DNA of 64,000 nt, taken from the NCBI RefSeq assembly GCF_009730915.1, contig NC_052483.1, forward strand, positions 2,418,001 to 2,482,000, given 5' to 3'. Positions 34,393 to 47,100 of this stretch are shown piece after piece. The stretch is from Dioscorea cayenensis subsp. rotundata (Eukaryota; Streptophyta; Magnoliopsida; Dioscoreales; Dioscoreaceae). Each line of letters begins with the position of its first letter. The first letter of the stretch is position 1. The notes beneath the pieces were generated by a model. The model searched no databases. It worked only from the letters and a program-made list of their open reading frames with translations, and was not told the origin of the DNA. The position numbers and the translations under genes are program-made.

Positions 34393-37300
34393 TCAGTAAG
34401 TATCATATGCAGTAAAATCAGGCTCAGATGGCTTCCTCGGCATCTTCACTAAGTCTCTGCCACTTCTAGCTCTCTGCCTCTGAACTCCTCTCATTGCATT
34501 CGTAGCGAAGCGCGATGCATATAATGTCGCACCCAAACTAGAAGAGCTACCGGAATTACTATCCGGGCTAGAATTACCCCCTTCCTCGCGCCGTCTCTGC
34601 TCTGCCGCCTTCCTTTTCGTATGCCTTCTCCATGCTGCTTGAATAAAACATGCAGCCCATGTCCTCCACTGCTGTGAATAAAACCGAAATGTATGTTGAA
34701 CTTGTTTACTATGTAGACGCCTAAATTGACTAGCTACAAACTTCAATTCATCGGCTCTCAATGCGAATGTTTCTACTTCGCATAATGCTCTCACAGTCCG
34801 TGTCGATGACGGGAGGTTTGCACTTGATTTGGGGTCTAAAGCCCAAGTTAGTAACTCCTCGCCGCAGAAACCTCCTTCCTTCAGTAATCCTCTATTAAAA
34901 AAACCACTCCTACCGCCGTCAGTAGTCACACTCTCCATCCGGCCTCGTATTACAAACAACATTTCATCAACAGGGTCTCCTTCTCTTATAATGTATGTAT
35001 TTTGCGTGTACAAACTCGGTTTCAATCTCTCACATATTGCATCCAACAGCCTCTCATCCATGTTCGCAAACAGAGGCACCTGATCATCATAAATATTATT
35101 AGATAATTAATAATCCCACATCAGTTAATTTGGAAAATATTGATTTGAATATATAAATTTCGGTTTCTTGTCCTATAAAATTATAAACTTAAGATTTTGA
35201 GTTGAATCAGATCTAAATAATATGTTTGGTTTGCATCTAACATATATTATATCAAAATTAGTTGATTGCTACATTGATCGCTCACCCTTCTAACTAGACC
35301 CAAACAAAGATGTCGTTTGATGTCCCTTCGGAGATCTTTGGGCAAAGATTGAACCAAACTTTCTTCATCGACGCCTCTTGTCTCCATCCACTTGTATTGA
35401 TCGTATCGCCTAACACGTTCCCTAAGTTCAGGCGGCAGCAGCCGATGATGCATCCATTGCTCTGAGTCCCGCCTTTTAACTCTCATTTCTTCAACCCGTA
35501 CGCTCATCGATTGAAGGTAAGTCTGCAGACAGCATTGAATTAAAATTTACCAATGAATAGCCAAATGTAAAACGGAAAATCATCAGCTTCTTTTACCTGC
35601 ATATTACCGATGAGAATTGAAAAGAATATCAATCCAAGAATCGAAAGTATTATAGCAAAGACATTTTCCACATAATATGTGGTTGTTTGAAGCCCCTGAC
35701 CAAGTGTACTGTTGAGCAACAGAAAACAAATCAGGTTGTTTAGTGAATTTAATGATATCAAAAGTATCAGAAGTATAAAGAATACGATTGTTTATACATT
35801 GTTAAAGCAAGAGAAACACTTGAAATTTCTCGATCATAATCATAATATAGAGTTTAGATAATACATTCAGTGACAGTAATATATGAGAAATAAACTACTT
35901 CATATCGGCATTACATTAAAGAACCGAACTAGTGCAAAAATGAGAATTCTTACCTTAAATTCTGTAAACCCCACCACAAGCAATAAAAGAATTTGTTGGT
36001 GAAGCTCTTATCTGAAACTATTCCTGATGTAAATGCCTGTGCAAAGATACCGAAATTGAATTGCGGGTTATTGCTGTCTACATTGCATTCAGCCGTAAGA
36101 ACTTCGCTGCTCACATTTTGCCATCGATCAAAACCGTCTAAATGGCCATTGCCGCAGTACAAGAAATCCACTTTGCAGGTACTGTTGTTTGCACAAGCTA
36201 AATTCCAACATGTATCTTCCCGTTCGATGGCAAATAAGTACCAAAATCCACCACATGCCTAGACACGAGTAACACCGAATGCGCATACTCATCGATCAAA
36301 CTAATAAAAATTCCATTTATCAGATTAAAAGAAAGAAACAAGAATTAAAGAGAGACGCACATGGCTTGCAAGCATAAACCATGCAAGATAGTATAGAGCA
36401 CCGGCCCATGGACTACTAGCAAAGAAACCATCAGTTCTTCTCATCTCTTTCATCAATGGAATTATTCGAATAAATCTCGGAATAATTTGGAGAAAGCAAA
36501 TATAGCCTAGTGCTCTCTTTGTATCGGCAACATCTGAGGTGAGAAAATATCTCCAAATAGCAATCTATAAAATGGTAAGAATGCCAAATTTATCCAGAAA
36601 CACAAGTGATTAATAGCAATTAGAGTTAAAGAGTAAAAATTCAGCTAACCTGAGACAGAGGTAGTACCGAAAGAAAGTCGAAGATGAAATTATGCTTAAG
36701 ATATCGATTGGCTATTTGTTGAGGATCAATTACAAGCTCACCTCTACCAAATACCCGGGACGATGGAGCAATGTATGCGGTACGAAACTGGAGAGCTATA
36801 CGAACTAGATATAAAGAATCGATCAATGACCGTAATGTGATTGTTGCAATAGCTAAACCTCCATGTATGCTGAAACAATTAGAGTCTTTATCGACTATAG
36901 GGAGATATAAGAACAGCGGATCAACGGCAAATGAAAAAATGTATAATATGATAAAGAATCTGTTCATCCTGAGAAGGAATTTGTCTTGAGGATCGAATAT
37001 TTTTTTCTCAGATTGTTCAAGGTCTTCAGGGAAAACAGCTCTAGCAACTCCGAACCGAAGTGATCGGCCTAGTGATCTAAGTCCTTCGGAGCCCTTAAGA
37101 ACACCCCTTTTAAAGGACTTTGATGTTTTGTCTGATCTAAGGCCTAAGGCCTCGATACTAAATCGACATTTCTTCATTCTGCCTATATCAGAGGTAACCG
37201 ATAATCTTGGACTTGAATCCTCCAACCTACCCATTAAAGACATCAATCAAACAACAAACAATTCAATAACATAAAAATAAAATCATCGAAGATTAAATTT

Positions 37301-37607
37301 ACTCATTTGACATGGATGAAAAATTGATAAACATGAAACAATTGTGCAAGTTCTTCATATCAAATCTCCGTGGTTAAAAGATTAATTCAATAACAAGGAA
37401 CAAATGATCTAAAAAATAAATTATTGTGACAATCAATTGAATGCTTGAATGAAACTCTAGTAAACATAAAATCACAACAATGCATCCATTGAAGAAATGG
37501 TTGAAAGATTAAAAAAGTAAATAAAATTTCTCACAAAATCAGACTCACCTTACAAATTTCTCTTTGTGGCCATCCATAAACTGAGCTTTGGAACCGCAAT
37601 CAAACAT
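34393..37607 (-). CDS. CNGC: Cyclic nucleotide-gated channel, CNGC5/6/9 type
   Basis: Seven exons (37607-37549, 37226-36650, 36564-36361, 36258-35954, 35708-35597, 35522-35286, 35079-34393) join into 726 residues. These are plasma-membrane, Ca2+-permeable, calmodulin-controlled tetrameric channels. The first exon codes only MFDCGSKAQFMDGHKEKFVR, the conserved start of group II members. The membrane part (S1-S6) begins near residue 110. The pore region YCLWWGLQNLSTLGQGL spans the exon 4/5 border. The cyclic-nucleotide-binding domain covers about 499-620, with EGDPVDEMLFVIRGRMES and FCGEELLTWAL. An IQ/calmodulin site (AACFIQAAWRRHTKRK) sits near 641-656. The family assignment rests on strong recall of AtCNGC5/6 text; which rice or Arabidopsis paralogue it matches is not settled. 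Confidence 0.95.
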
Positions 37608-38265
37608 CTTGTGGTACCTAAACAACAGATAACAGAGGGAAAAAAAACAACAAATTTATTTGGATTCAAACAATAATAAACTAAAGGATTAATCACAGTT
37701 TAAAATCAAAGTGAAGAGATTACCAGAATTTCTCAACTGAAGGAGACTAAAGCTTTGAAAGTTCATGACATTTGAAGCTTATGAATCTCTAATTCAACAT
37801 AAAAATAAGAATAAAAAAAAAAAGCTAAAGATTAATTATCATTTACAAGGATTTGAGATAAAAAAAAATGAATGTAAATGAACAAGAGAATAAAAAAATT
37901 AGGGGAATGTTGAGGACCTCCGGGAATTTCTGGCAGTTGGGATCTTTCGCGGGGTTTGTTTGTTATCGGGTTATTGGTTTTTGCAGTTGGAACCCGCATC
38001 CGTTAGATGAGAAAGTCCATTAATGATTTTTTTTTTATTTTTTATTTTTTATTTTTGCATCCCAACTTATTGGTGAAAATATATGTGTTTTTTTAAAATT
38101 TTTACAGATATACTCCTATAAAAATGAAATTGTGTATAATCTCTGCTCTTACATGCTTTTATTTATTTTTTTTCTCTTCGTGAATGGGAAGAAAAATGCA
38201 TGTATGGAAAATTGAGATTTTTTTTTTTTTTTGACAAATGCAATAAATGCAATCACAGGAGTGCA
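37608..38265. other. Upstream region of CNGC
   Basis: AT-rich sequence. Part of it is likely 5' UTR, possibly with an intron near 37620-37720. Nothing else is recognised. Confidence 0.4.
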
Positions 38266-38267
38266 CA

Positions 38268-39005
38268 CGCAGGGGAGGAGCTAGAAAATTTTTTTTTGGA
38301 GGGGCCAAAAATTTGTTTAGAGGAAAATGAAAATTTTTTTATTTAGCATAAGTAAAATGTGAAGGAGACAAAATAATATATTTTTTTTAAATGTACTTTT
38401 TAAATAATATATATAGTAATTTATAGAAAATCAAGTTGTGGAATAATAATTTTTTACAATTTTTTTTTGTTTCTATGTAACCAATTTATTGAATGTCAAG
38501 AAATTAAATAATAAAATTTATAAATATGTTTTCTAAATTATAATATTTTTAGATTATTTATATTAATTTGTCAAAAAAAACACCATATTAATTTGTAAAA
38601 AACCAACTAGCATCTGAAAAGCAATTTTTTTTAAAAAAAAATTATTTATTCATTTTATTTAGATTTTTATTATAAGTAAATAAGCTTATCTTTTTTTTTT
38701 GAATTGTTTTTCTTATTTTTAAAAATTTTATTAGAGATAATAAATTTTTTTTATAATTTTAATATTATATAAGGGGATTTTATTGGAGATAATAAAGTTT
38801 TTTATAATTTTATTATTATATAAGTGGATTTTATTGGAGATAATAAAGATTTTTATAATTTTTATATTATATAACGGGATTTTGTAAAATGGGGTGTTCG
38901 TAATAAAGTTTTTTTAATTTATAAAACTATTATATAATTTTTATATTATATAGGGGATTTTGTAATATATGAGGGGCCATTTTCCCCCCTTTTCGCCCAT
39001 TTAAC
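38268..39005 (+). mobile_element. Decayed nonautonomous element with G/C-rich ends and inner tandem repeat
   Basis: It starts GGGGAGGAGCTAGAAAAT, followed by GGAGGGGCCAAAA, and ends GAGGGGCCATTTTCCCCCC. The core is AT-rich and without a frame. It contains an imperfect tandem repeat of about 51 bp (38714-38960) with the unit GGATTTTATTGGAGATAATA. The ends resemble the element at 20440-21085 in reverse orientation. Confidence 0.4.
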
Positions 39006-39279
39006 TAACTCCGACCAATGCGCTCTCACCAAACAACATAAGTTTAAATTCCAAACCCACACCTACAACTTGAGACTTAAATTTTTTTTATATGACACAA
39101 TTTAACTAATTATTATTATTTAATCTAAATATTAAAAATATAATCAACCCAGTCATACATGCCCCCCAGTCTAAAAACCCTTTAAAAAATATCAAATTGT
39201 AAAAAAAAAAAACATTAAATCCATAGTTCATGTAGCATTCAGATATATCCTCTGATTATAACAATAATAAGGCAAAATC

Positions 39280-39500
39280 CGAAAAAGGGAACAAGAACAA
39301 AGAACCATTCCATATTCTCATGTCTGAATGTGCAATCCTCCTTCAATGCACCATTTTATGTAGCAAGACATGGAACTTATCCAGCTTTTCTCAAAAGCAC
39401 AATGTCCATGTCAGTATGAAAAGGCACAACATCAAACACAACACTGTGCTTCAACACCCCATTCACCATTCTCATAATCATTTCAACATTATCTCCCCTT
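39280..39500 (-). pseudogene. Fragment of an F-box gene 3' end
   Basis: This aligns in order with the 3' part of the F-box pseudogene at 57926-58989. Shared words are CTCCTTCAA(T/C)(G/T)CACCATT, ACAATGTCCAT, TCAAACACAACACT(G/A)TGCTTC and TTCACCA(T/C)TCTCATAATC. Only the last 60-70 codons are represented and the frame is broken. It is a truncated relic of a duplicated host gene. No promoter or F-box domain remains. Confidence 0.75.
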
Positions 39501-40097
39501 CTTGGACAGTGTTTGACTTAATCCTATGTATTTGTTATTGATACTGTCATCAAATTGTATAAGAGCAATTTCAACTTTATGAAGATGTGTGTGCTTCCAA
39601 ACAATAACTATCAAGCTTTGATGGTAACTACAGAAATAACCCCAAGGGCTCATCATATCGCACAAGTATATCAAAGCAGGCAAGAAAACAAAATTACCAA
39701 CAAATTCAAGATAATCACAAGCAAACATGCTTCAATCACCCACATGAAAACCCATAACACCTTCAGAAAATGCTGCTGAAATGTACAAGTAGTTGAATCA
39801 TTTCTTGAACATACAAGGGTTCAAAACACTCAAAACACATTCACAGATATTTTTAAGTTAAGCCTGAACAAATGTAAAAGACAAAAATCACATCATATCA
39901 GACATTGCGAATATGAATAATATGCTTAACCAGAATGTCTCAACATTGAATTCAAAGACAAAACCAATTCAACTCATCTTTAAAATAAAAGGATAAACAA
40001 CAAAACTGCCAAAAACAAGTAGCATTCTTCACCGAAAGACATAAAAGTAGAGCATAAGTAGTTCTACTATGCTAAATTAGATTAAAGACAACTCAAT
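39501..40097. other. Intergenic region and 3' UTR of eS1
   Basis: No gene is recognised. The part after about 39950 is the probable 3' UTR of the ribosomal protein gene on the minus strand. Confidence 0.4.
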
Positions 40098-42858
40098 TTA
40101 TGCTCCAACTACTTCTGTTTCACCTTCTGCAGCGAGGTCATCAGCAGGCCTTTCGACTTTGGTTCCCAAATCCTCTTTATAGTCCCCATGGACCTGCAAT
40201 ATAAAATGCATGAGAAAGTTGTCCAAAAAGAATGTATTAAAAAAATTATCCCATATGAATTGCATAACAAATCAGATAATTTGACATGAAACCATCACAC
40301 ATACCTCCATAAGCTTTCCAAGGTCAAATTTAGGGGCCTTCAGGATCTTGACCTTGCGAATGAAAACATTTTGCAGTGGGTAGATGCTTGTAGTAGCCTT
40401 CTCAATCTCTTTCCCAATCACCTCAGGAATAAATTTTTGTACCAGATCTTTGAGATCACAAGATGTAGCCTGATTAACCATTATCTCTCTCATCTTACGA
40501 CGTATCTGAAGATTAGACAAAAATAAAAAAGGTAGTAGTGTTAATCTTCAAATAAATTAACCATGCAAAGCCAACACTTGACAATTACTGGATAATGCAC
40601 TAACCTGCCTAATTTGGCTGGTTTGGGCATAGCAAGTGCGCTTCACTTGATTTGGGCGCCTCTTAGTGAAGGCAATGCAGAACATCCTTAGGGTGTAATT
40701 GTCTGTGGTCTTGACATCAACATGAGCCTCAATAAGGGTCTGCCACTTTCTAACCAATGACCTAAGCTTGTCAGTGGTGAAGTCCATCCCCTGAAGAAAA
40801 ATGAGGGAAAAGAAGATTAAGAATGTGGCAAAACACAAGTGCACCGGGGACTGCCACACAACAAAACATACCCAGAAGTTTGTGAGGACATTTTTCCCCT
40901 GAACATCTTCCACACGTAGCCTAATCTTTCTGTAAGCCTGATCCTCATCAGTCTGAAGATCAGCAAGAGAAACTTCGAACACACGGTGCTTGAGACCCTC
41001 AGATGCAATCTAGAATGACAAGAAAAGAATTGTTAACATAATGAACTCAGTACCACAGTACTAAAGATGTGGAAAGGCATAATTGCACATTGATTATGGA
41101 AAGAAAGCACATAAGAGGAATAATTTATTTGGATGAAAGGCAGGTGAGACATCCGATTAATGTCAGAAGAGAAAATGTAGCATTAATGTAGCAATCGTCT
41201 TTTCCAGTGAAACAATAAAACCAGGAAAATTTGTTGATTTATAACAAACACAAATTGATTGCGTACATGACACTTGTCATAATCAGTTCCACAACAAGAA
41301 GAAAAAGAAAAAGATATTCATTCAGCCAAGAATACCACTTGAACATGGCAAACAGCATGCACAACCAGTTGGACAAACATTGTTTAAGCATTCACTTCAA
41401 AGTTTTAACATGTTTACTCTGGAGAAAGGCAGGTGAGACATCCGATTAATGTCAGAAGAGAAAATGTAGCATTAATGTAGCAATCGTCTTTTCCAGTGAA
41501 ACAATAAAACCAGGAAAATTTGTTGATTTATAACAAACACAAATTGATTGCGTACATGACACTTGTCATAATCAGTTCCACAACAAGAAGAAAAAGAAAA
41601 AGATATTCATTCAGCCAAGAATACCACTTGAACATGGCAAACAGCATGCACAACCAGTTGGACAAACATTGTTTAAGCATTCACTTCAAAGTTTTAACAT
41701 GTTTACTCTGGAGAAAGGGTTACATAAAAAAACTGGAAGCCAAAGGCTGACAGAATAAAACCATGCATATCTTCTAGCCTTCTTTCTAGACACTTTTACT
41801 TATCAGGACAAAATCATGCAAACTTTATATGTTAACCAGCAAAATCTACAAATTCATTTGGGGAAACAAATACACAAACTATGAGAACCAATAAAAACAA
41901 GAGTTACACTACTAAGAAAAACAATTCCAACACTGCACATTTGAGAACTCATTAAATCTTGTGACATTCATCACTCAACGCCTTTATTTACTTCACAACT
42001 TTAGATTGACATTAACCTCTAGCCCACAACAAATCCATGACATTTACATGATCATAACAAAAAGCACAAACAGGTTAAGATGTTGTACAAATATAATCCA
42101 CTTATCAAAGCTCATTATTTTCCACAAAAATCCAATTTTTTTATTATCATGCAAGGCAATTGCAAAGCACAGAACTGAAGCTTGAGATAATAATTTAACC
42201 ACAACAAAGATATTACATACTTTAACTAAAACAAAAAATTCATACAGGATCAATGAGTATTAAATAAATCTTTCAGAACACTTAAAATTAAGATAAACCG
42301 ACATCTTGTACTCATACACTAGTTTCTTTTCAAGAAGAAAACGCTGAAGGCGAAAGACCATAATTTCATCTCCATTAGAACCAGGATGGGCAAAACATAT
42401 ATAGGGTTATGAAAGATCTTAAGTATGAGATTATCACGCCACATCAATCTAACACAAAAGGAGGAAAAAAAACAAGGGATTAAAAGCAAACCTTGGTCCC
42501 CTGAGTCCTAGAAACAAGGGTCTTCCCAACGTTCCTCACGCTGAACACCGACGGCGCCTTGATGTCATACCAGTCTTTCTTTGCGAAAGGATCGACGCTG
42601 CAAGCAAGAGACCGAAAACATCAGAGATCCAACAAAAACAGAAGAAAACCAACACAAAAGCTTTAGAAAGTGATAGATGGGATCTATGCGTACGCCTTCT
42701 TCTTGCCTCCCTTCTTCCCCTTCGAAATACGCTTATTCTTCCTGCAAAATCAAGCACAGCGAGATCAGAAACAAAGAACACCATTTCAGAAACAGGAGCA
42801 AAGACATCCAAACATCAACGGAGATCGAGCAATGGTGGAGAGCTCACCCGACCGCCAT
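40098..42858 (-). CDS. RPS3A: 40S ribosomal protein eS1 (S3a)
   Basis: Seven exons (42858-42848, 42741-42694, 42597-42492, 41009-40872, 40790-40605, 40505-40305, 40193-40098) encode 261 residues, the normal plant length. eS1 is a structural protein of the small ribosomal subunit near the mRNA exit region. Recognised stretches are the basic N-terminus ([20 protein letters not shown]), the [11 protein letters not shown] block, [40 protein letters not shown] and [14 protein letters not shown]. The acidic tail ends EGETEVVGA. Exon 1 codes only the first three and two-thirds codons, a common arrangement in ribosomal protein genes. Intron 3 (41010-42491) is the longest and holds a perfect tandem duplication. 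Telo-box motifs lie just upstream, as in many plant ribosomal protein promoters. Confidence 0.97.
41135..41718. repeat. 289-bp tandem duplication in eS1 intron 3
   Basis: The segment starting GAAAGGCAGGTGAGACATCC at 41135 is repeated from 41424, after exactly 289 bp. The copies look identical throughout by eye, including matching 70-codon translations. It lies wholly inside intron 3 and does not touch splice sites. Confidence 0.95.
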
Positions 42859-42896
42859 TGTTGGAGCTCCTCGGCCGCTGCTCTGGTCTCTACTGC

Positions 42897-42938
42897 CTAG
42901 GGTTTCGGCGCGAGGGTGGAGAGGCGAAGAAACCCTAA
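42897..42938 (-). promoter_or_regulatory. Two telo-box motifs in the eS1 promoter/leader
   Basis: CTAGGGTTT at 42897-42905 and AAACCCTAA at 42930-42938 lie 40-80 bp before the start codon in opposite orientations. Telo-boxes (AAACCCTAA) are typical of plant translation-machinery genes. Confidence 0.65.
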
Positions 42939-42949
42939 GACGATGATCT

Positions 42950-44100
42950 TATAGCCGCTAATATTGTTGCCTCGAGATTTGTGTTTTGTATGGACGGTGG
43001 ATCTTTCGGATACCGATCTTGAGGTAAATGAACGGATAAGATCCTAGATCTGTGGCTACATATGATGATCGGTCTAGATTAACCATATTTTCTAGTGCTT
43101 CGTTTTGAACCGTTGATTCCTATCAAAGTGATGAGTGGTCCAGGTTAAAAAAAAAAAATCAGAAGCCAGGATTTAATATCAACCGTCTATGGTTACAAGC
43201 GTTTGATTATTTTTATTTTTAATTTTAATTTTTTTGGGTCTATTCAAAAATAGGTCAGTATTAGTATAAATGAACTTCACTATTATTTTTATAATATGAA
43301 GATTTTGATTAATTTGATTAAAAAGTAAATAATAATTAGAATGGCCGAGTGCCACTATTTTTTTTTTATTAACATCACAAGCACAAATAATCAAAGGAGC
43401 GAATTGATTATTTACCCCCATATTTTTATATGGTACAGTGTACTATAAAGTCCAAACTAACACCAACTTAAATCCCATTATATTTTATAATTTATTTTTT
43501 TTGATAAATTAGTGATAAATGTTTTTTTATTTTTTTACATTGTGTTTGAGAGGTTTTTAACTCAAGATTTTTTAAACATAAATAAGATAGAAAACTATTA
43601 AGTTATCCCTGGTTCTTCATATTTTATACTTTATTATTTAACTAATTTTTAAATATATAGATTTATAATTTTATTAATAGAAAACTCATTGGAATGTAAA
43701 TAGCAGTTTTATAAATATTAATATATTATTAAAGTAGATGTATAATTTACTCCGAGAGAAATAATTTAATTTAATTTTTTATAATATTTAAATGTTTATT
43801 TATACTACATATAATGCTAATAATTGAAAAACATTAATTATATTTAATTATTTATTTAATAAATATCTATAAAACTTTTAAAATTTAAGGTATAAAATAA
43901 TTTTTATGATAAAAATTATCTAATTAAATTATTTTTATATATAATATTATTTCAAAACTCCTCGTGACATTTAAAAAATGCTATGCAAAGCTAGGAAAAA
44001 TGTGATTAAAAATGATTAGATTTAATACATTTATAAATAAAGTTGTTTATAAATTAATTAAAATAAATAACAAGGACTTGTCTGAAAAAAAAAAAAGATA
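42950..44100. other. Divergent intergenic region between eS1 and the PPR gene
   Basis: The two genes are divergently transcribed with about 1.3 kb between start codons. The middle (43200-44090) is AT-rich. A GAGAAAGAGAAAGAGAG purine run lies just before the PPR start. Confidence 0.45.
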
Positions 44101-44143
44101 AGAGAAAGAGAAAGAGAGCACTCTATACCTTCACTGTTCTTCA

Positions 44144-47100
44144 ATGGCGCTCGCGCCTCCATGCCTTCGTCTTCCTCGCTGCGAAGCGAAGCCTTTGGAT
44201 CCCAAGACCGAGGTCATCAGACAACGCCTCCTCCGCAACGGCGTGGAACCGACGCCCAAGATCCTCCACACCCTCCGCAAGAAGGAGCTCCAGAAATCCC
44301 GCCGAAAAGCTAAGAAACAAGCCCTGAACGCCGAATCTCCCAGACTCTCTGATGTTCAGAAGCAAATGCTTGAAGACGAGGCTCGGTTCCGTGCCGCCCG
44401 CTCAGAATACGGGGCTTTCAAGACGGACATGGAGAAGAGGCGGGAAGGAGCTATGGTGATGTCTGGTAGACCGTGGGAGAGGTTGAAGGCTGTTGATTTG
44501 AGAGGGATTTGGAGATTTGGTGAGGAGGATTTAGGTGATGGGAGGCTGAAAGGGGAGCACTTGGTGGAGCTGAGGGAGATGCTGGAGAAGAGGAATGGAG
44601 ATGAATATGAGTGGTTGTTGGATGATGATGTTGAGGAAGCTAGTGGGGATGAAAGGGTGATGGAATGGAAAAAATCTTCACCCAATGGTTTGGTGGGGGA
44701 TGCGGAGAAGATCAAATGGCTGATAGAAAGGTTTGATTTTTATTGAATTTCTCTTTGCATTAGGCTGCATATCACTTGTTATCTTGCTTTCATTGAACTA
44801 CTTATCAGTGATACGAGTAGAAAATTTTCAATCTCTCTGTACTCTATTTCCATTTTCTAGGACAGTAGTATTTGGTTTTCAGTTTCCTGCGTTTATATGG
44901 TTTATATGTTCTAGCAGCTAAGTGGTATAATTGTTGGATAGGCTGACCAAGATGGACTTAAATATGAAAGATTGGAAATTTCCAAGGCTGATGAAACAGT
45001 CAGGATTGTATTTTTCAGAAGATAATCTTCTCAGATTACTTGAAGGTTTTGAAGTTCTTGGAAATTGGAGGCATGCATTGTCAGTTGTAAAATGGGTTTA
45101 CAATGAAAATAAGTACAGATATCAAAAAAGCAGGTGAAGTTTGTTTTTGACCTGTTGTTGGGCTTATGGATGGATAAGAATGTATATGATTGTGGACTGA
45201 GGAAGCAACAATGACAAGTTTCTGCACTTTTTTTTCCTTTTGGGTTTTGCAGATATGTGTATACAAAGCTTTTGGCAATTCTTGGTAAGGGGAGAAGTCC
45301 AAGTGAAGCTCTTCGTGTTTTTAATATTATGCGAGTATGAATTTTTTTCTCTTTTTCTTAAACATCACTTGGTTTGCTCTTTAATATATGTAGTCTCCTT
45401 TATAGATAGGTTCACACAATTTTTCTCATGCATATTGTCATTTAATATATAATCTTGATGTAATACAACTTTCAGGATGATAGTTATCTGTATCCCGATA
45501 TGGCAGCATTCCATGCCATTGCTGTTAGCTTGGGCCAAGCTGGTTTGGTGAAAGAGCTGATCAGCATTATTGAATGCATGAGGCAAAAACCTTCCAAAAA
45601 AATTAAGATTATGAAGTTCAAAGACTGGGGCCCATGTTTGGAACCTGACATTGTCATATTCAATGCTGTGAGGAGACCTTCAATGAAATTTGCTGCTATA
45701 GTTTTTTTTCTTCATGTTGAAAAAAAAATCATTGAACAATGTATATGAATCCTCTTGTACACTTACAATGGCATTTATTTGTTTCTAGTTGCTCAATGCC
45801 TGTGTTCCAACCCATCAGTGGAAAGGTGTATTCTGGATTTTTAAGCAAATCAGGAGTATGGGTCTAAAACCAAATGGAGCAACTTATGGATTAGCTATGG
45901 AGGTATATCATTATAGCCAACATACAGCTAACACCATTCTTGAAGCAACTCATACAGATCAAGTATTATCTTTTATGAAATGAACTTTTCAACTATTATG
46001 AAGTTGTTTCTATTTGATATTATTTTTAAAAATGTATTTTTTTTCAATGTTTTCTCTTTATAATATGATAACTTGTTAGAAAGTTTAGACATCATGACCA
46101 ACGAGGAATACTACCCTTTCAATTGATTAGTTTCATCTGATAGTCACATTCTAAGAGATGGGTTTATCATTAACTTTAAAAACTTATGCGTCTGCTTCAC
46201 TCTTTGCGGTATATTATTGTTCAAGCTAGCTACTTTTTTAGTGAAAATCAACAGAAATAGTACAACACAATTATTCTCCCTGCCAATAACCTGCAGGAAG
46301 ACAACAGTGAGGACTGTTTCTTTTTCTGATCATTTTATGCAAGTAAAACATAATTCCTGAATATCATAATGTACATACCATGATTTGGTCCATTAAGGGC
46401 AGTAAAAAGCCAAGGGAATGAACTTTATCATTTACTTCATTTGGAACAATGTATCTTGTATAACTGGTCAAGTACAAACAAGAAAGTAGGCCTCAAATAT
46501 TATAAGAAGTGTTCCAAAAGTTTTTCCAATATATGCGGAATTGATATCAATTGTCATTTGTTTGATTCCTGATCAGGTCTCCAAGATTCCAATAGCTTGT
46601 AGATCCCAAATAAAAATGAATTTGTAAAAGAACGGAACAAAATTAATTACATTCACAGGTTGGAGAATTAATCCTTGAGGAATGACAGTTTAAAACTATA
46701 TTTTCATATTGTCAATGCTTACTGTGCTGATGTGGTTAATTAGACTTACGAAACAGGGAACAATTTAAATGATTTTAAAGCTTCACACTAGGAACATTAC
46801 ATTGGGAGATCCTTTGTGTAATCTGTTTGGGCCCATATTTAATTTCTTAACAGTTATTAGCCCCTAGTGAAATTAACACCTGATCCTTGGTGTAGTTATT
46901 TGAGTTCTGACTTCATATTTGTGAAGTAATTGAGGAAGCCGCCTAGACAGATGGAATACCAATAACTTCTTTGTATGCTAGCTATTCTTGTTAGTACTTT
47001 TTCTGTCCGAGTTTATATCTGCATTTTAGTCTTAACAGGAAGTGCTTGTTAAAAGGTGATGCTGAACTCGAGGAAATATGACTTGGTCCATTATTTTTTT

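Noticed and set aside
47041-47055. Upstream acceptor AACAG for PPR exon 6
   Set aside because: Using it gives an in-frame stop. The inner acceptor AAAAG keeps the conserved MEVML reading.
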